DNA from: Sphingopyxis sp. OAS728
Lineage (GTDB): Bacteria; Pseudomonadota; Alphaproteobacteria; Sphingomonadales; Sphingomonadaceae
Direction: 5' to 3'
Length of the DNA: 64,000 bases
NCBI RefSeq assembly: GCF_014873485.1
Contig: NZ_JADBDT010000001.1
Span: 4,086,501 to 4,150,500 of the forward strand
Shown: positions 8,281 through 16,683 of the stretch, in pieces
Numbering within the stretch: the first letter of the stretch is position 1
Layout: every line of letters starts with the position of its first letter
The notes under the pieces: generated by a model
What the model was told of the DNA's origin: nothing
The model's database searches: none
Seen by the model: the letters and a program-made list of their open reading frames with translations, nothing else
Translations under genes and position numbers: made by a program

Positions 8281-9684
8281 TCAGTTTTTCCCACGCCGGT
8301 CGTAGCGCGCCTGCAACATCGCCCACGCGGCGCGAAGCCCGAGCGCGGCGCCGCCCTTCGGGCGTCCCGGTTTTGCCGAGGGGCGCCATGCGAAGGTATC
8401 GAGATGCGCCCACAGGGTGCCTTCGGGAACGAAGCGCTTCAGGAACAGCGCGGCCGTGATCGATCCGGCAAAAGCGGAACTGCCCGCATTGCCAAGGTCC
8501 GCGATGTCGGTTTCGAGCAGGTCGGCATAGCCGTCCCACAGCGGCATCCGCCACAGCGGATCGTCGCGCTCGATCCCAGCCGCCAGCATCGCGTCAGCGA
8601 GCGCGTCGTCATTTGCGAATAGCGGCGGAAGGTCGGGGCCGAGCGCGACGCGCGCGGCGCCGGTCAATGTCGCGAAATCGACGATCAGTTCGGGTTTGCC
8701 TTCGCCCGCCTTCGCCAGCGCATCGCCCAGCACCAACCGTCCCTCGGCATCGGTATTCCCGATCTCGACCGTCAGCCCCTTGCGGCTCTTAAGGACGTCG
8801 CCGGGACGAAAGGCGTCCGACGAGATGGCATTTTCGGCCGCGGCGACGAGGCAGTGCAGCCGTACCGGCAGCCCGCTCGCCATGATCAGCTCAGCGAGCG
8901 CCAGTACGTGCGCCGCGCCGCCCATATCCTTCTTCATCAGCCGCATGCCCGCTGCGGGCTTGATGTCGAGCCCGCCGCTGTCGAAGCTGATTCCCTTGCC
9001 GACCAGCGCGATGTGCGGATGGCTATCCTTGCCCCATTCGATTTCGATCAACCGCGGCGCGTGATGCTTCGCCGCCGCACGCCCGACCGCATGGATCATC
9101 GGATAACCCTGTTCGAGCGCCTCGCCCTTGGTCACGGTCAGCTTGCCGCCATGCGCCTTGGCGATACGCTCGGCCGCCTTCTCCATTGCCGCGGGGCCCA
9201 TGTCGGCGGCGGGCGTGTTGACGAGGTCGCGGACGAGCGCGGTCGCGCGCATCTCGGCGACCATCGGCGCGATCGCGCCGACGTCCGTCGTCAGCAAAAC
9301 GCGCGGACCCTTGACGGGCGGGTTCGTTTTATAGGTGTCGAAACGATATTGCGCGCTCATCCATCCGAACAGCGCCTTGCCGGGCTGCTGGCCTTCCACC
9401 CGGTAGCGGCCTTCGGGCAGGATCTGCGCAAGCTTGGCGAGGCACCAAGCCGACAGGCTCTCGACCTTCGCGACGGTCGTGACGACCGCCCATTTTTCGG
9501 GATCGTCGCCGGGCAGGATCGCGTGGACGAAGGCATCGGGTTTGAAACCGACCGCGGCAAGATGCGCGCGTTCGCGGGCGCTCCGCCCCTTCAGCCACTC
9601 GTCATAGCCCTTTTTGTCGACGAGGTGGATCGGGCGCGCGTCCTGCCCCTTGTCGGGCTGGATCAAGTCGGAATAGTCGGTCAT
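8281..9684 (-). CDS. leucyl aminopeptidase family protein (M17)
   Basis: A 467-residue two-zinc aminopeptidase. The metal ligands K230, D235, D253, D312 and E314 are all present with exactly the spacing of E. coli PepA, within GKGISFDSGG, KKDMGG and the signature NTDAEGRL. The N-terminal domain (residues 1-150) is shorter and divergent, as in the common alphaproteobacterial M17 paralogue. The enzyme removes N-terminal residues from peptides in the cytoplasm, normally as a hexamer. It is the first gene of the minus-strand run M17 - NlpC/P60 - argC and is divergent from the lipoprotein at 9740. Confidence 0.93.
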   Translation of the reverse strand: MTDYSDLIQPDKGQDARPIHLVDKKGYDEWLKGRSARERAHLAAVGFKPDAFVHAILPGDDPEKWAVVTTVAKVESLSAWCLAKLAQILPEGRYRVEGQQPGKALFGWMSAQYRFDTYKTNPPVKGPRVLLTTDVGAIAPMVAEMRATALVRDLVNTPAADMGPAAMEKAAERIAKAHGGKLTVTKGEALEQGYPMIHAVGRAAAKHHAPRLIEIEWGKDSHPHIALVGKGISFDSGGLDIKPAAGMRLMKKDMGGAAHVLALAELIMASGLPVRLHCLVAAAENAISSDAFRPGDVLKSRKGLTVEIGNTDAEGRLVLGDALAKAGEGKPELIVDFATLTGAARVALGPDLPPLFANDDALADAMLAAGIERDDPLWRMPLWDGYADLLETDIADLGNAGSSAFAGSITAALFLKRFVPEGTLWAHLDTFAWRPSAKPGRPKGGAALGLRAAWAMLQARYDRRGKN

Positions 9685-9739
9685 GCACGCGGTGCTAGGC
9701 CGCTCGGGATATTTTGTCGATTCCCGGCGTTATGTCGAC

Positions 9740-10573
9740 ATGACGACTGAAACGCTCTGGCGAAATGCCACTTCCGTTCTTGCCGGTGCGCTGCTGCTGG
9801 CGGGCTGTTCCGACGACAAGCCGACGAAGGCGGACAAGGTCGCCGCCGCGTCGGTATCCGGCGCCCCTTCCGGGGCGGCCGCCGACGAAGCCGCGAAGGG
9901 TGCGCCCGCGTCGAACGTCACCGAGAAGACGGACCTGATCGAATTCGACTACGCTTATCCTAAAGAAGCCGCCCAAATCGCCGAGCTCGCAAAGGCGCTC
10001 GACAGCGACCGGGCGACGAAACGCGAGGCGCTCGTCGCGGCGGCGGAGCGCGACAAGGCGGCGGCCGAGAAGGGCGAATTTCCGTATCGCGCGCACAGTC
10101 ATCGCCAAATTTGGCAACGCGTGACCAACACGCCGCGCTTCCTCAGCCTCTCGGCCGAGATCGAAACCTATGCTGGCGGCGCGCATGGGATGCAGACGTT
10201 CGATACGCTGATCTGGGACCGCAACCGACGCAAGCAGATGAAGCCGCTCGACCTGTTCACGAGCAGCGAAGCTTTCGATGCTGCGATCCGTGAACCCTTC
10301 TGTGCGGCGATCAAGCGCGCAAAGGCCGCCAAAGGCATTGTGGCGGACGAGGCGCCCGACAGCGTCTTTGCCAAATGCCCGCCCGCGTCGGCCCAGACGG
10401 TGTGGCTCGGTTCGGCGGATGGCCGATATCTCGACCGCATGACCATCGCCATCGCCCCCTATGAGATCGGTCCCTATGCGGAGGGTTCGTACAAGATTAA
10501 CGTCCCGGTCACTGGCGCGCTCGTCCGGGTCGTAAAAGACGAATACGCGCGCGATTTTCTTCCGATCAATTAG
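9740..10573 (+). CDS. lipoprotein with DUF3298/DUF4163-like domain
   Basis: A 277-residue protein with a lipoprotein signal: hydrophobic segment then LLLAGCSDD, acylated cysteine near residue 22. A low-complexity linker (residues 25-65) follows. The rest fits the DUF4163-DUF3298 pair (PdaC/RsiV-like): SAEIETYAGGAHGMQTFDTLIWD is the typical AGGAHG signature, and the C-terminal part ends with API-type PYEIGPYAEGS. Proteins with this fold occur as lysozyme-binding or peptidoglycan-associated proteins. I chose the ATG at 9740 since it opens into the signal; an upstream GTG/ATG frame exists from 9683. Confidence 0.85.
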   Translation: MTTETLWRNATSVLAGALLLAGCSDDKPTKADKVAAASVSGAPSGAAADEAAKGAPASNVTEKTDLIEFDYAYPKEAAQIAELAKALDSDRATKREALVAAAERDKAAAEKGEFPYRAHSHRQIWQRVTNTPRFLSLSAEIETYAGGAHGMQTFDTLIWDRNRRKQMKPLDLFTSSEAFDAAIREPFCAAIKRAKAAKGIVADEAPDSVFAKCPPASAQTVWLGSADGRYLDRMTIAIAPYEIGPYAEGSYKINVPVTGALVRVVKDEYARDFLPIN

Positions 10574-10691
10574 GGGAAGAACACGCAGCGAACCGCTCCG
10601 GGAGCTGACCCGGCTGGCAGCCCTCCTCGAACTGGATTGTCGTCGCGGAATCCGGCATCTTCACTCTGGGCAAGGCAGGGGGAGAGAATGG

Positions 10692-11255
10692 ATGCGTCGG
10701 TTTTATCGGGTCGGTTGGGCGGCGGTATTGGTCGCGGCGCTTGGCGGTTGCAGCTTTCAGGCGGCGCTCGACAAGATGGTGTCGCCCGAGCGGCAGAAGG
10801 AGCTGGTCGCGATCGGCGAGCGTTTCTGTACCGATCCCGCCAGCATGACGAGCCAGCTGCATCCCGAAATCGCGTCGTCGGCGGCGGACGCCGTGCCGAT
10901 GTTGCCGCGAGAGTGCCCGGACGGGAAAGCGACCTGGCAACTCGCCTCCTATAACTGGAAGACCAACGTCACACCGGGACTCAAGGAACGGCAGGAAGAG
11001 GTGGTCGTGGTCGGCACGGGCAAAGGGAAATGGACGACCGTGTCGCTCCGCTTCTATGCGCAGAACGACGCGCCCATGCAGATCACCGAGTGGAATGTAC
11101 TTGGCAGTGCGACCAAGCCGCCCGCGCTCGAATTCATCGAACAATATGAGACGGGCGCCAAGGCGCTGCGGATCGGTGGTCCGATTGCGCTGCTCGCGGT
11201 CGGTGGGCTGATCTTCTGGTTGGTCCGGCGGCGGCGCGCCAAGCGCGCCGCCTGA
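10692..11255 (+). CDS. hypothetical lipoprotein with C-terminal membrane helix
   Basis: A 187-residue protein. It begins with a lipoprotein signal (AAVLVAALGGCSF, cysteine near residue 20) and ends with a hydrophobic helix (IGGPIALLAVGGLIFWLV, about residues 160-180) followed by a basic tail RRRRAKRA. Two further cysteines (FCTDP and ECPDG) may form a disulfide in the intervening periplasmic region. A good ribosome binding site (GGGGGAGAG) precedes the ATG at 10692. No family is recognised. It converges on the monooxygenase gene, whose stop is four bases away. Confidence 0.75.
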   Translation: MRRFYRVGWAAVLVAALGGCSFQAALDKMVSPERQKELVAIGERFCTDPASMTSQLHPEIASSAADAVPMLPRECPDGKATWQLASYNWKTNVTPGLKERQEEVVVVGTGKGKWTTVSLRFYAQNDAPMQITEWNVLGSATKPPALEFIEQYETGAKALRIGGPIALLAVGGLIFWLVRRRRAKRAA

Positions 11256-11258
11256 CGG

Positions 11259-12797
11259 TTACTCTGCAGCCTCAAGCTCCGCCGGTGCAGCCGCAGCCGC
11301 CGCGCGCGCATTGCTGAACGTCAGCACGCCGTCGGCAATCGCGCCCGTCCGCATGTCGATCCGGTCCTGCACATAATTCTGGCTGAGCCGCCACGGTAGC
11401 GCGACCGTGCTCTTGGGCATGATGTGCAGCGACCGCTGGATATAGCCCGACGAGAAATCGAAGACATTTTCCTCTTCAAGGCTCGACGGGTCGGCGAGCG
11501 CGGGCGTCGCGACGGTCGTCCCGGTATCGCGCATATGGTTGAGCACGCGGCAGACATATTCGGACACGATGTCGGCGCGCAGCGTCCAACTGGCGTTGAG
11601 ATAACCGAACACCGCCGAGAAGTTCGGCACGTTCGAGAACATGCACGCCTTGTAATAGAAATGGTCGTGCCAATCGACCGGGGCGCCGTTGACGCGAACC
11701 GGGATCTTGCCCGCGACCGCGAGCTTGAGGCCCGTTGCAGTGACGATGATGTCGGCGTCGAGATGCTTGCCCGATTTGAGCTGGATGCCCGTCGCATCGA
11801 ACTTCTCGATATGATCGGTCACGACGGAGGCCTTGTCGGCCTTCATCGCTTCGAAGAAATCGGCATCGGGGACGAGGCACAGGCGCTGGTCCCACGGATT
11901 ATAGGGCGGGGTAAAGGCCTTGGCGTCATAACGGTCGCCGAGGCTCGCCTGCAGCTTCTTCGTCAGGAATTCCTTGACCTTCTCGGGCTTTTCGCGCGCG
12001 CGGCGAAAGGCGATGTCCTGCAGCCGGACATTCTTGAACCGCGTGATCTTGTACGCGAGCCCCTCGGGCAAGAATTTGCGGAGGAAGTTCGCGAAGCCGT
12101 CCTTGGCCGGCCGAATGAAATACCAGGTCGGCGTGCGCTGGAGCATCGTGACGTGCGCGGCCTCCTTCATCGAGGGCACGATCGTCACTGCGGTCGCGCC
12201 CGATCCGATCACGACGACCTTCTTGCCCTTGTAGTCGAGATCCTTCGGCCAGAATTGCGGGTGGATGATCTGGCCCTGGAAATCTTCGCGGCCCGCAAAT
12301 TGCGCGTCGAAGGGCTCATCATAGTCATAATAGCCCGATCCGAGGTAGAGCCAGCGCGCGGTCGTCGTCGACCGTCCGCCCTTGCTGTCCTCCATCGTCA
12401 CCGTCCAGCGCGCCGCGGCGCTGTCCCAGTCGGCGCCGACGACCTTGCTGTCGAAACGGATGCGTTCGCGGATATGGCGTTCGTCAACGATGCGGTTCAG
12501 ATATTCGAGGATCGACGGGCCGTCGGCGATCGATTTTTCATGCTTCCACGGTTCGAAAACGAAGCCGAGCGTGTGCATGTCGCTGTCCGAACGGATGCCC
12601 GGGTACCGGAAGAGGTCCCATGTGCCGCCGAGCTGTTCGCGGCGCTCGACGAGCGCGAAGCTGCGGTCGGGGCAGTTCATCTGCAAATGTACGGCCATGC
12701 CGATGCCCGAAATGCCCGCACCGACGATCAGCACATCCTGATCGACCGGTGCAGCCTTCGTGTCTGCGGGGCGTTCCATCGTCGCCGTGCCTGCCAT
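11259..12797 (-). CDS. flavin-containing (Baeyer-Villiger-type) monooxygenase
   Basis: A 512-residue FAD/NADPH monooxygenase. The FAD-binding GAGISGIG is near residue 27, the Baeyer-Villiger fingerprint F-x-G-x-x-x-H-x-x-x-W-P is seen at residues 173-184 (FQGQIIHPQFWP), and the NADPH loop GSGATA is near 198. The sequence is of the EthA-like group, which oxidise ketones or thio-compounds; the substrate is unknown. The ATG at 12797 is chosen because GGGAG precedes it by eight bases; the frame extends to 12854. Its promoter region is shared with the divergent phosphate operon, whose PHO-like repeats lie about 110-150 bp upstream. Confidence 0.9.
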   Translation of the reverse strand: MAGTATMERPADTKAAPVDQDVLIVGAGISGIGMAVHLQMNCPDRSFALVERREQLGGTWDLFRYPGIRSDSDMHTLGFVFEPWKHEKSIADGPSILEYLNRIVDERHIRERIRFDSKVVGADWDSAAARWTVTMEDSKGGRSTTTARWLYLGSGYYDYDEPFDAQFAGREDFQGQIIHPQFWPKDLDYKGKKVVVIGSGATAVTIVPSMKEAAHVTMLQRTPTWYFIRPAKDGFANFLRKFLPEGLAYKITRFKNVRLQDIAFRRAREKPEKVKEFLTKKLQASLGDRYDAKAFTPPYNPWDQRLCLVPDADFFEAMKADKASVVTDHIEKFDATGIQLKSGKHLDADIIVTATGLKLAVAGKIPVRVNGAPVDWHDHFYYKACMFSNVPNFSAVFGYLNASWTLRADIVSEYVCRVLNHMRDTGTTVATPALADPSSLEEENVFDFSSGYIQRSLHIMPKSTVALPWRLSQNYVQDRIDMRTGAIADGVLTFSNARAAAAAAPAELEAAE

Positions 12798-12905
12798 ACG
12801 CTCGTCTCCCATTTGTCTTTGGGCGCAGCTTACGCACCGCGTTGCATTTTGCAATCGAATTGACAGCGATGAAAGTATGGGTGTGAGGGGCCGCCTCCCT
12901 TGTCG

Positions 12906-12945
12906 CTGTCACATTATTGTCATAGGGGCGAAACCCAATTGTCAC
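12906..12945 (+). promoter_or_regulatory. PHO-box-like direct repeats upstream of the Nudix-DUF47-pit operon
   Basis: CTGTCAC (12906-12912), four bases, then TTGTCAT (12917-12923) match the PhoB box layout of two 7-bp repeats with a 4-bp spacer. A further TTGTCAC starts at 12939, exactly two 11-bp periods after the second copy. The array ends about 45 bp before the start of the phosphate-transport operon. PhoB regulation is inference from sequence plus context. Confidence 0.7.
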
Positions 12946-12991
12946 CATTCAGCCATGATGCCGCATCAACTATAGGAAAGGATTGATCTTC

Positions 12992-14116
12992 ATGCGCCAG
13001 ATCGCGGTTCTTCCCTATCGATTCGGCGGCCCGGCGCAGGATGGCCCGACCGAAATCCTGCTGATCACCTCGCGCGAGACGAAACGCTGGGTGGTGCCGA
13101 AGGGCAATCCGCTGACCGGCATCACGCGGCACGCCGCCGCTGCGATCGAGGCGGAGGAAGAGGCAGGGGTGATCGGTGCGGTCTGCCCGACGCCGATCGG
13201 CAGCTATGAATATCGCAAGCGCCGCGCGAATGGCGCGGCGATCAAATATGATGTCGAAGTTTTCCCGCTGGCCGTCACGAACGAGCTCAGCGACTGGAAG
13301 GAAATGGACGAACGCGACCGCAAATGGTTCTCGTTCCGCGATGCCGCATCGGCCGTGGAAGAGCCCGATTTGCAGGCGCTGATCCGCTCGTTCGGTGACG
13401 GCGGTTTTCGCGCCGTCGCGCAGCCGCGGAGCGTCGTCCACAATGTAGCAGACAAGACAGGGGTTAGCTGGATGTTCGCATGGTTTCAGCGTTTGCTGCC
13501 GCGACAGGGAAATTTCTTCGAACTGTTCGAAAGCCACGCCGCGACGCTCGTCGCCGGCGCCAACGCGCTCTCACGCATGCTGCAGGGCGGTGAGGGCATG
13601 GCCGACCATGTTCAGGAAATCATCGAGCGCGAACATGATGCCGACGCGATCACCCGCGAAGTCTTGCAGACCGTTCGCCGCACCTTCCTGACCCCGTTCG
13701 ACCGTAGCGCAATCACCGACCTCATCGCTTCGATGGACGATGCGATCGACGAGATGCAGAAGACTGCGGGCGCGGTCGACCTTTACGACGTCACCGAGTT
13801 CGAGCCCGAGATGCGCGACATCGGCGGCATCATCGTTGATGCTGCGCGGCTGACCGCCGAGGCGTTGCCGCTGCTCCGCAACATCGGCGCCAACGGCCCG
13901 CGTCTCCACGAACTCACCGAGCGACTGGTGCGCATGGAGGGCCATGCCGACGAAATCCACGCCGCCGGGCTGAAGCGCCTGTTCCGCGAGCATGGCGAGG
14001 CGAACCCGACGCGCTTCCTGATCGCACGCGAACTCTTCCGCCATCTCGAACGCGTCACCGACAGTTTCGAGGATGTTGCGAACGAAATCGACGGCCTCGT
14101 CATCGACCACGCATAA
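12992..14116 (+). CDS. Nudix hydrolase domain fused to DUF47 (PhoU-like) phosphate transport regulator
   Basis: A 374-residue two-domain protein. Residues 1-140 are a Nudix domain with RWVVPKG and a divergent Nudix box (IEAEEEAGV keeps the metal-binding EExG; the first conserved Glu and the Arg are replaced). The layout is like the diphosphoinositol/diadenosine polyphosphate phosphohydrolase type. From about residue 161 (MFAWFQRLLPRQGNFFELF) to the end is a DUF47 domain, a helical PhoU-like accessory of PiT transporters. There is no stop between the two. An internal ATG at 13472 with AGGGG upstream could also yield a separate DUF47 protein. The ATG at 12992 has AAGGA nine bases upstream. It is 14 bp before the PiT gene. 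Confidence 0.88.
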   Translation: MRQIAVLPYRFGGPAQDGPTEILLITSRETKRWVVPKGNPLTGITRHAAAAIEAEEEAGVIGAVCPTPIGSYEYRKRRANGAAIKYDVEVFPLAVTNELSDWKEMDERDRKWFSFRDAASAVEEPDLQALIRSFGDGGFRAVAQPRSVVHNVADKTGVSWMFAWFQRLLPRQGNFFELFESHAATLVAGANALSRMLQGGEGMADHVQEIIEREHDADAITREVLQTVRRTFLTPFDRSAITDLIASMDDAIDEMQKTAGAVDLYDVTEFEPEMRDIGGIIVDAARLTAEALPLLRNIGANGPRLHELTERLVRMEGHADEIHAAGLKRLFREHGEANPTRFLIARELFRHLERVTDSFEDVANEIDGLVIDHA

Positions 14117-14130
14117 GCGGGGCGCGAACC

Positions 14131-15144
14131 ATGCACGAACTCGCTTTTCCGCTTCTCGTCGGCCTCGTCATCCTCGCGCTGGCGTTCGACTTCCTGAACG
14201 GCCTGCACGACGCGGCGAACAGCATCGCGACCGTCGTCGCGACGCGGCTGCTGCGGCCGGTACAGGCGGTGCTGTTCGCCGCCTTCTTCAACTTTGCCGC
14301 TTATTTCCTGTCGATCATCTTCCCCGAACTGCACAAGGTTGCCGAGACGATCGGCAAGGGGATTATCGACAAGGATCTGGTAACCCCGGCGGTCGTGTTC
14401 GGCGCGCTCGTCGGCGCAATGTTCTGGAACGTCGTCACTTGGCTGAAGGGCATCCCGTCCTCGTCGAGCCACGCGCTCGTTGGCGGAATCGTCGGTGCCG
14501 GCGTTGCGCATGCAGGGTTTGAGGGGATCGAATGGACCGGGCTCAACAAGACCGTCATCGCGATCTTCCTGTCGCCGATGCTGGGCATGCTGCTCGCGAT
14601 GATCGTCATGCTGGTCAGCAGCTGGGCGCTGCGCCGCGCGACTGCGAGCTTCGCCGAAAAAACCTTCCGCCACCTCCATCTCTTTTCGTCTGCCGCCTAT
14701 TCGCTCAGCCACGGGCTTAACGACGCGCAAAAGACGATGGGGATCATCACCGTCCTCCTCTATTCGACCGGCTATCTCGGCGGCGAATTCCATGTCCCGC
14801 ACTGGGTGGCGTTCAGCTGCTACATCGCGATTGCGCTCGGTACGCTATCGGGCGGGTGGAAGATCATCGAGACGATGGGGGGGCGCATCACCAAGCTGTC
14901 GCACCATCAGGGCTTTGCGGCGTCGACCGGCGGGTCGATCATGGTTTTCACCGCCAGCCTGCTCGGCATCCCGGTGTCGACGACGCACACGATCACCGGC
15001 AGCATCATCGGCGCCGGCGTCGCGCGCCGCGCGAGCGCGGTGCGCTGGGGCGTCGCGGGCAATGTCGTCGCGGCATGGTTCATCACCATCCCGGCGAGCG
15101 CGATCGTCGCGGCTGCCTTTTATGGGATTACGCGCCTCTTCTGA
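14131..15144 (+). CDS. pit: inorganic phosphate transporter, PiT family
   Basis: A 337-residue integral membrane protein with about ten hydrophobic segments. The duplicated PiT signature is visible: GLHDAANSIATVVATR near residue 25 and GLNDAQKTMGIITVL near residue 195. PiT proteins import phosphate (as metal-phosphate) with protons. The gene follows the Nudix-DUF47 gene by 14 bp, and DUF47-pit pairs are a known unit (orfA-pit in rhizobia, where PhoB represses it). The PHO-like repeats upstream at 12906 fit this. Its TGA is immediately followed by the stop of the convergent DUF4403 gene. Confidence 0.95.
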   Translation: MHELAFPLLVGLVILALAFDFLNGLHDAANSIATVVATRLLRPVQAVLFAAFFNFAAYFLSIIFPELHKVAETIGKGIIDKDLVTPAVVFGALVGAMFWNVVTWLKGIPSSSSHALVGGIVGAGVAHAGFEGIEWTGLNKTVIAIFLSPMLGMLLAMIVMLVSSWALRRATASFAEKTFRHLHLFSSAAYSLSHGLNDAQKTMGIITVLLYSTGYLGGEFHVPHWVAFSCYIAIALGTLSGGWKIIETMGGRITKLSHHQGFAASTGGSIMVFTASLLGIPVSTTHTITGSIIGAGVARRASAVRWGVAGNVVAAWFITIPASAIVAAAFYGITRLF

Positions 15145-16617
15145 TTAGCGCGCCGGACGATAATCGACGCTCGCACCGCCGACCATCCGCACGGGCAGAT
15201 AGAGGCCATTGCCATAGGCTTTGATCTCGCCGGTTTCGAAGCCGTCGACGCGGGTACGGATGACGAAGGCGCCTTCGCGTCGCTGGTTCACCGCCCGCTT
15301 GATCTTGCCCTGCAGCTCGTCGAGGTCGCGCGTAAAATTCTGGGTCAGCGCCTCGGCGATCAACGGCGCGAAACCCTCGCTGCGGCCGAGAAGGATCAGA
15401 AGGTCGCCGCCGACGCCGTCGGTGTCGCCGTTGATGACGAGGTCGTCGAAATGCACCTCGGCCGAACCGGGCTTGTTCGCCGGGATCGCGGTCATCCAGA
15501 TGCGGCCGCGCGTCGGTTCGCCCGACCGTAGTTCCAGCTTTGCTTCGACGTCGACGCCGACTGCGATCCGTCCGCCTTCGGCACCATAGATTGTCGACTT
15601 ACCGAACTTCACCATCATCGGGCCCAACTTTGGCAGTACGAACGGCCGTAGCGACCGTTTGGCGAGCGCGCGGTCGACGACAGGCTGGAGCTGCGCATAG
15701 TCGGCGATCACCGGTACGCGCACGTCCAGATGCGGTTTCGGGGTTTCGCGGACGAGGCGCGGCAGCGGGGTCGGCGCGGGATCGGTCGGGCGGCCCGAGA
15801 CGAAGGTTTCGGTGATCGCCTCCAGCCCGAGATTGAGATTGATCCGCCGTCCGTCGACCCGATATCCGCCATAAAGGATGCGCTGCGGCGTCACGCGCAT
15901 CCACACCGGCGGATTTTCCCGGTTGAGTTCGAGCGATGTGAAGCTCTGCCGCCACACATCGGCCGCCTGTTTGCGGATGTCGATCTTAGCGATCTCGCGG
16001 TTCACCTCGCGCTCCACGCCCGCGACAACGGGCTTCAGCTTCGCGTCGGCCTGATCGGTGAAGGTGATCCGCCGTCCGAGGAAATCGATACCCGGCGCCT
16101 TGGTCCAGCCATAGCTGATGCGCGCCTTGCCCTGCGTGCGCCAGTCGGGGGTGAGTTCGATGCGGACGCGCGCATGTGCCATCGCCGCGCCGGTCGCGGT
16201 CTCGCCCTTCAGCACCCCGCCGACGTCGCGGGCGGCGATCGTCGCGCGAAGCGGCACATCGACAACGATCTCGCTCCCTTCGCCGCGCAGCCGTAGCGGC
16301 CCACGCGTTACCTGGCCGACGATCGTGCAGGCGATTGGCGGCGTCACCTTGACCTTCTTGCCGAAGACCTTGACCCGCTGCGGCTGGACGCACGCGCGTT
16401 CGCGCTGGTTGATCGTCCACAGCGTTTTCGGGACCGCGCGTTCGAGTGCCTGCTTGAGCGAGGCGGTATTGGCGTTGATCGGCACCGCGATGAGCGATTT
16501 CTGCGTCGGTGAAGGCGCCTTGTCGGTCGCGCGCGGCGGGGCTTCGACCGCAGTCTGGCGGTCACAAGCGGCGAGCGATCCGATCAACAGCAGTGCGGCG
16601 AATGCCCTGGCATGCAT
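15145..16617 (-). CDS. DUF4403 family lipoprotein
   Basis: A 490-residue protein with a lipoprotein signal (FAALLLIGSLAACDR, cysteine at 18). The body is a DUF4403 domain: repeated beta-rich segments with ISYGWTKAPGIDFLGRRITF in the middle and a C-terminal IKAYGNGLYLPVRMVG. The fold resembles lipid-binding tubular (TULIP-like) proteins, but function is unknown. The ATG at 16617 has GGGG eight bases upstream. It is downstream of rimO on the same strand, separated by 66 bp with two hairpins. Confidence 0.85.
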   Translation of the reverse strand: MHARAFAALLLIGSLAACDRQTAVEAPPRATDKAPSPTQKSLIAVPINANTASLKQALERAVPKTLWTINQRERACVQPQRVKVFGKKVKVTPPIACTIVGQVTRGPLRLRGEGSEIVVDVPLRATIAARDVGGVLKGETATGAAMAHARVRIELTPDWRTQGKARISYGWTKAPGIDFLGRRITFTDQADAKLKPVVAGVEREVNREIAKIDIRKQAADVWRQSFTSLELNRENPPVWMRVTPQRILYGGYRVDGRRINLNLGLEAITETFVSGRPTDPAPTPLPRLVRETPKPHLDVRVPVIADYAQLQPVVDRALAKRSLRPFVLPKLGPMMVKFGKSTIYGAEGGRIAVGVDVEAKLELRSGEPTRGRIWMTAIPANKPGSAEVHFDDLVINGDTDGVGGDLLILLGRSEGFAPLIAEALTQNFTRDLDELQGKIKRAVNQRREGAFVIRTRVDGFETGEIKAYGNGLYLPVRMVGGASVDYRPAR

Positions 16618-16630
16618 AGGTACGGCCCCT

Positions 16631-16670
16631 GTTCGATGTCCCTAGGTAACATCGAACGGGTAATACCGTT
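16631..16670 (-). promoter_or_regulatory. two overlapping hairpins between rimO and the DUF4403 gene
   Basis: On the minus strand GAACGG...CCGTTC (6 bp, 16656-16670 region) and GTTCGATGT...ACATCGAAC (9 bp, 16631-16657) share the GTTC segment, so only one can form at a time. They occupy the 66-bp gap before the DUF4403 start. There is no T-run, so a simple terminator is unlikely; processing or translational control is possible but unproven. Confidence 0.4.
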
Positions 16671-16683
16671 CCAATATTGTGCC

